A DNA stretch of 6,669 bases. Source: an uncultured Collinsella sp. GTDB lineage: Bacteria; Actinomycetota; Coriobacteriia; Coriobacteriales; Coriobacteriaceae. Location: assembly GCA_900551205.1 (NCBI GenBank), contig URUW01000102.1, positions 1 to 6,669 on the forward strand, read 5' to 3'. Positions 1-4,100 of this stretch are shown here, piece by piece (position 1 is the first letter of the stretch; each line of letters begins with the position of its first letter). A program made the position numbers and the translations under genes. Below the pieces are notes generated by a model. The model saw only the letters and a list, made by a program, of their open reading frames with translations, made no database searches and was not told the origin of the DNA.

Positions 1-731
1 AGCTGTTCGAGCAGGGCTTCGACGCCATCTACGTGGCGACCGGCGCTGGCCTGCCCAAGTTCCTCAACGTCCCCGGCGAGAACCTGCCCAACGTCTTCTT
101 CGCTAACGAGTACCTCACCCGCGTGAACCTGATGAAGGCCAACAAGTTCCCCGAGTACGACACCCCCACCAAGCACGGCAAGAACGTCGTCGTCTTTGGT
201 GGCGGCAACGTGGCTATGGACGCCGTCCGTACCGCCAAGCGTCTGGGCGCCGAGCACGCCATCATCGCCTACCGTCGTACCGAGGACGAGATGCCCTGCC
301 GTCGCGCCGAGCTGCACCACGCCAAGGCCGAGGGCGTCGAGGTTCTGCCGCTCGTTTCCCCGCTCGAGTTTGTCGCTGGCGAGGATGGCTCCGTGTGCGC
401 CGTCAAGGTCCAGAAGATGGAGCTCGGCGAGCCTGACGAGTCCGGCCGTCGTCGCCCGGTGCCCATCGAGGGTGCCATCGAGGAGATTCCCTGCGACGTC
501 GCGATCTCGGCTATCGGCACCAACGCCAACCCCTTCGCAAAGAAGATCGGCGGCAAGATGGAGCTCAACAAGTGGGGCTACATCGTTGCCGACGAGGAGA
601 CCGGCCAGACCACCGATCCCCGCATCTGGGCTGGCGGCGACATCGTCACCGGTGCCGCTACGGTCATTCTGGCGATGGGCGCCGGCAAGAAGGCCGCTGC
701 TTCCATCACCAAGAGCCTGCTGGGCGAGTAA
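1..731 (+). CDS. gltA: NADPH-dependent glutamate synthase-type flavoprotein, C-terminal part (5' end outside window)
   Basis: The frame is already open at the left edge (first full codon at base 3) and ends with TAA at 729-731, giving 242 visible residues. The family is usually about 460-470 residues, so the N-terminal Fe-S domain and first FAD-binding motif are missing. Visible residues 66-74 read GGGNVAMDA, the dinucleotide-binding loop. YRR at 90-92 follows the second strand, as expected for binding the NADPH 2'-phosphate. The segment KMELGEPDESGRRRPV and the closing AGGDIVTGAATVILAMGAGK (210-229), which completes the FAD site, are typical of the GltA/GltD/NfnB group. Members are cytoplasmic and move electrons between NADPH, flavin and Fe-S centres, either for glutamate synthesis from glutamine and 2-oxoglutarate or as the NfnB/SudA subunit of ferredoxin-NADP oxidoreductase. 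The visible half does not separate these; an nfnA-like gene just upstream would favour NfnB. Lysine codons are almost all AAG, which suggests high expression. The GTG at 33 is internal, not the start. Confidence 0.93.
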   Translation, partial: LFEQGFDAIYVATGAGLPKFLNVPGENLPNVFFANEYLTRVNLMKANKFPEYDTPTKHGKNVVVFGGGNVAMDAVRTAKRLGAEHAIIAYRRTEDEMPCRRAELHHAKAEGVEVLPLVSPLEFVAGEDGSVCAVKVQKMELGEPDESGRRRPVPIEGAIEEIPCDVAISAIGTNANPFAKKIGGKMELNKWGYIVADEETGQTTDPRIWAGGDIVTGAATVILAMGAGKKAAASITKSLLGE

Positions 732-759
732 TCACCCACAGCGCTAGCCATCAAACGGC

Positions 760-797
760 AAAGTCCCCGTCGAGCACACGCCCGGCGGGGACTTTTT
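760..797 (+). terminator. Intrinsic terminator of the glutamate synthase-type gene
   Basis: A perfect 10-bp inverted repeat, AAAGTCCCCG (760-769) and CGGGGACTTT (786-795), encloses a 16-base loop and runs into a five-T tract (793-797). It starts 29 bases after the TAA stop, the usual place for a Rho-independent terminator. On the opposite strand the same stem ends in only three Ts, so it would be a weak terminator for transcripts arriving from the right. Confidence 0.88.
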
Positions 798-809
798 CTA
801 TGCCGACCG

Positions 810-854
810 CCCAAACCACCACGATGGGGACAGGCACCTTTGTGGTGGTTGGGG
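810..854. repeat. Imperfect palindrome with GGGGACAGGCACC core (REP-like)
   Basis: Arms CCCAAACCACCACGA (810-824) and TTGTGGTGGTTGGGG (840-854) pair at 13 of 15 positions. The nine central pairs AACCACCAC/GTGGTGGTT (814-822 with 842-850) are perfect. The loop TGGGGACAGGCACCT (825-839) resembles cores of dispersed intergenic hairpin repeats in several bacteria, some mobilised by REP-associated transposases. That link is recalled family knowledge, not shown here: no transposase lies in the window and there is only one copy. There is no T tract on either side, so it is not a simple terminator. Confidence 0.7.
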
Positions 855-884
855 ACTTGGCCGGCGAACCAATTCCGACGTTTG

Positions 885-1101
885 TCTCAATCTGTAACAG
901 CCAGACCCTGTTGAGCCTCGTAGTTGTTGCAGATCAAGATATTGTGCGAACGTCCGCCCGTTCATCTCGATCTGTAACAGTTAGAGGCCAAATATCCCGC
1001 TTGGTGTTACAAATCGAGACATTAGGCTGACGGCCGGACCGTTCATCTAAATCTGTAACACCTAGAGCCATTTTTACTGGCCTGGTGTTACAGATTTAGA
1101 T
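885..1101. repeat. Array of three tandem palindromes (six alternating 15-bp motifs, 40-bp register)
   Basis: A 15-bp motif with consensus TCTNNATCTGTAACA occurs forward at 885-899, 965-979 and 1046-1060, and reverse-complemented at 925-939, 1005-1019 and 1086-1100. Starts are 40, 40, 40, 41 and 40 bases apart. The three forward/reverse pairs form hairpins with 25-base gaps and 3, 1 and 0 mismatches. Spacers between units are 25 and 26 bases, and the last two units share a lead-in, CCGTTCATCT, at 958-967 and 1039-1048. The two variable bases of the motif are CG in both arms of unit 2 and AA in both arms of unit 3, so the arms covary within a unit and the hairpin is the probable conserved object. 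The array lies between convergent genes, where no promoter is expected. It could be a dispersed intergenic repeat amplified in tandem, an mRNA 3'-end structure or a set of protein-binding sites. Function unknown. Confidence 0.88.
1045..1101. repeat. Perfect 18-bp palindrome, third unit of the array
   Basis: Arms ATCTAAATCTGTAACACC (1045-1062) and GGTGTTACAGATTTAGAT (1084-1101) are exact reverse complements. Pairing continues inward with A1064-T1083, G1065-C1082 and GCCA/TGGC (1067-1070 with 1078-1081), bulging T1063 and A1066, down to a 7-base loop TTTTTAC. The structure begins 36 bases past the stop codon of the surface-protein gene. Read in that gene's direction it is followed by GAACGG, not a T run. 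Read on the + strand it is followed by TTT, a weak tract at best. It may protect or end the surface-protein mRNA by a route other than classical intrinsic termination. Confidence 0.85.
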
Positions 1102-1137
1102 TTTGACGAAGCCGAGGATAGGTGCTGCCACCAAAAC

Positions 1138-4100
1138 CTAGCGCTTGCGACGCTTGGTTGCAGCAATGCCGGCCACGGCTACGGTTGCGCCGGCGATGCC
1201 CAGAGCGGCGACCGTCATCGCGGCGGAGTCACCCGTGCTGGCGAGCTCCGTGCCGCCGGACTTCTTACCGTTCTTGCCCTTACCCTTGGACTTGTCCGTC
1301 GTCACTGTGGTCGTCGTCGAAGTCGAACCACCCGCAGGAGCCCCGGTACCGCCAGAGCCATCCGCACCGCCACCCTGCTCACCGCCGCCAGGCGTCGGCT
1401 TGGGTTCCGGCTTGGGTTCGGGCTCCGGCTCGGGATCGGGCGTCGCCTCATCGGTCACCGTAATCGTAATGTTCAAGCGCTCCGAATACTCGCTATACGA
1501 CATGCCGGGACGCTGCGCCGCAATGCGCACATACATATTGCTATCGAGCGCAATAGGCTCGGTGTACTTTACGCGGCCTTCGTCACGGCAGGGGCAGGTG
1601 TCGTTGGTGGTGTACCAAATCGTCGTGCCGTCCTCGGCTGAAAGCTCCAGCTTCGTGCCCTTGGGCACCGTAATGTAGTTCTCCTTGGGCGACCATGCAC
1701 CAAACGTCGTCGCACCAATCGTCGCCACCGGTCGCGCCGGTCGCACTGCCTCGGCAGACACGCGCACGTCGACCTGCTTGGACAGCGCCGTGCCGTCCAC
1801 CGCCGCCGTCAACGTCGTCAAACCGGGCAGAGCACCATGCAGCACAAACGTCGCCGCGCCGTCCTCGCCCGTCACGGCTTGGGTGGCATCGACAGAGCAG
1901 ATAGCCGAGGACTCCAGCCCAACACTAACCTTGGCGCCCGCAAACGGCTTGCCCGCCTTATCGGTCACGTGTGCCACCAGCTCAAAGTCGCCGCCCTCAA
2001 GCATGGTCACAGCTTGTTCCACGTTGAGCTTGAGCTTGTCGGCACGAACGCCCACGACAAGCTCGCCACTTGCCCAGCGCGCCATGGCCTTGCCGGCGTA
2101 GTTGCGAGCACCGTCGAGCTCAAACGACACCGTCGAGCCCGCCTCACGCGCATCGGCATAGCGAATGCGCAGCACGCGCGACAACGGCTTGCCATTGGGA
2201 TCGTCCTGCTTGTCGAGCCACGTATACGTCACGTCGCCCAAGCCCTGCGCGCACAATGCGACCAGGGCATCGTCGCTCGCATCCATATACTGCGTAAACT
2301 CAACCTCGACGCAATCGGTATAGGCATGGGCCGAAGCCACCTCGGGCGCCGCCGTCGACACCAAGCCAATGTTCACCTCGGTCTGAATCGGCGGCACGCG
2401 CAACCAAGCCGAACGCGCCTCCTCATACCCGTCCTTGGTCACGCGCACCTGATACCATCCGGTCGGCGTATTCCAGTTGTATGCACCGTCCGCACCCGTT
2501 GCAAGCGGATTGTCCTGCTCATACTCCTCGGCATCCCAACGCACTGCATTGGTACCGGCGGCATCGTCGGCGCTCCACAGCTCAACCGTTGCGCCCTCGA
2601 CCGTATTGGACAACAGGCCCTCGTACACCACGCCCGCAGGGTCGGGTGCAGCCTTGGCAGCCACATTGCGATAACGCGCCTCGAAGATCGACTGCATCTT
2701 CTCGTCCGAGATCAAGCCGTCCTTGTTGGCCTTGTAGACCTCGGCATCGGTCAGCTCACCCCAGTTGACCGTAATACGATTCTGGCACGCGCGCTCCACC
2801 TGCTCACAGGCGACATCGTAGGCGCACTCGGCATTGGTCAGCTTAATCGCGCGCTCCGAGCCCACACTCGTCGAAGCCGCGTCATAGGCAGCGCCCACCA
2901 CGGTACCCGCCGAACCGGCCGTCAGCACGCCGGCGATTGTCATAATGGAGCCCACCGCCACATCGGTGCTATCGTGGCAGAGCTGGCGATACAGCAGATC
3001 CTCAAACGCACGCGCCTTCTCCATGGCGTCGCGCAGCGCGTAAATGCACTTCCAGTCGTCCTCGGTCTTCTCGGGCTTGGCAAGCAAGCGCGTATGCTGA
3101 AGCTCATAGCCCTCGCGCTCGCCCTTCACCTTCTGCATACGGACGTTCACGTTCTCCCAGTTCTTGCTGGCATCGTTCACGCCGTAAATGCCGGTAAAGA
3201 TGCCGATGCCCTGGGTCGCCGCGGGAAACGCCTGGCCGGCCGCCTTCCACGCATCGGTCTTAAAGACCTGGCCGAACATCTCACACTCGATCTTGTAGCT
3301 TTTGAGCGAACGGATCGTGCGGATGAGCTTCATGTGGGCGCTGACGTCACCGTTGCGCTTCCAAGCCATAAGCCAACCGCGAATCGTAGAGTTATTGAGG
3401 CTGTGGACTACGTTCCAGTTATCGTACAGATTGTCCAAAATGTCGCATTGCATGGCGATTGAGTTAAACAGCAGCGCCTGGTTCTTGTTGTTATTGGAGT
3501 TCTCGATAAACTCCGACTCAATGTAAGCGGTCTCGTCGCCATCGGGCGCGGCGACCTTAAAGCCCTTGACGGTATCGTCGTCAGCCGCCTTGTAGCTCAG
3601 CGAGCTGCCGAGCGCCTGGCCCAAATCGTTAAACCCGCTCGTCGACTGGCCGTTGTACTCGCTGGCCTTAATGCCCGCACACTTGTTGAGCGCCGCAGCG
3701 GTTGCGTCATTCCAGCTTCCGTATTGGTTGAGCTGGCCGATACCCATCGACTGGCCCACCAGATCCTCGGCCTGCTGGGCAATAAACTCCGCTCGCGACG
3801 CATGGTCGACAAGTTCCTTGATGGCCGCCGCATCCGCAGCGCTTGCACCCTGAGCCGACGCGAGTTCCTGGTACCAATCCTCACCGGTGCCGTACGCGTC
3901 CTCAAAGATCATCTTGTCCACGTTGACGCCATAGCTGTCGCCCTGCTTGGTCAGCAGCGCCGACGAGCCGCCAACCGCAACCTTAAGCTCGGCGGCAAAC
4001 TGCGCGGCCTCGTCGTTGCCAGCATCATCACCCTCGCCGTCGCTGGCGGCGGGGGCGCGACGAGCCTTGCGGGCAGCTCCACCTTGGGCTTCGCCCTCCT

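Larger units (their letters stand above)
732..1137. other. Convergent intergenic region: terminator plus palindromic repeats, no gene
   Basis: This 406-base gap lies between two genes that both point into it. It holds the intrinsic terminator, the single GGGGACAGGCACC palindrome and the three-unit array. The remaining pieces (798-809, 855-884, 1102-1137) show nothing beyond a short GGTG/CACC inverted repeat at 1121-1132. The open frames crossing it lack a convincing ribosome binding site and have unlikely compositions. It is visibly more AT-rich than the genes in the 880-1110 part. Confidence 0.8.

Noticed and set aside
33..35. GTG as the start of the glutamate synthase-type gene
   Set aside because: The frame is open to the left edge and the preceding codons (LFEQGFDAIY) continue the family sequence, so this is an internal valine.
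572..1030. 152-codon open frame on the + strand running through the terminator and repeats
   Set aside because: It begins inside the glutamate synthase-type gene in another frame, crosses an intrinsic terminator and reads through palindromic repeats.
885..1101. CRISPR array
   Set aside because: Repeat units are only 15 bp, alternate in orientation and differ from one another. The spacers share sequence, and no cas gene is present.
1121..1132. Small GGTG/CACC hairpin just after the surface-protein stop codon as its terminator
   Set aside because: The stem is only 4 bp with no T run after it in the - strand direction.
2698..2733. EF-hand or dockerin-like calcium loop (KANKDGLISDEK)
   Set aside because: The N-x-D-G-x-I core fits, but loop positions 1 and 12, which should be Asp and Glu/Asp, are both Lys, so calcium binding is unlikely.
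1837..3462. 541-codon open frame on the + strand
   Set aside because: It lies wholly opposite the surface-protein gene. Its translation is rich in His, Arg, Gly and Leu with no domain, as expected for a GC-rich antisense shadow, while the - strand frame encodes recognisable domains.
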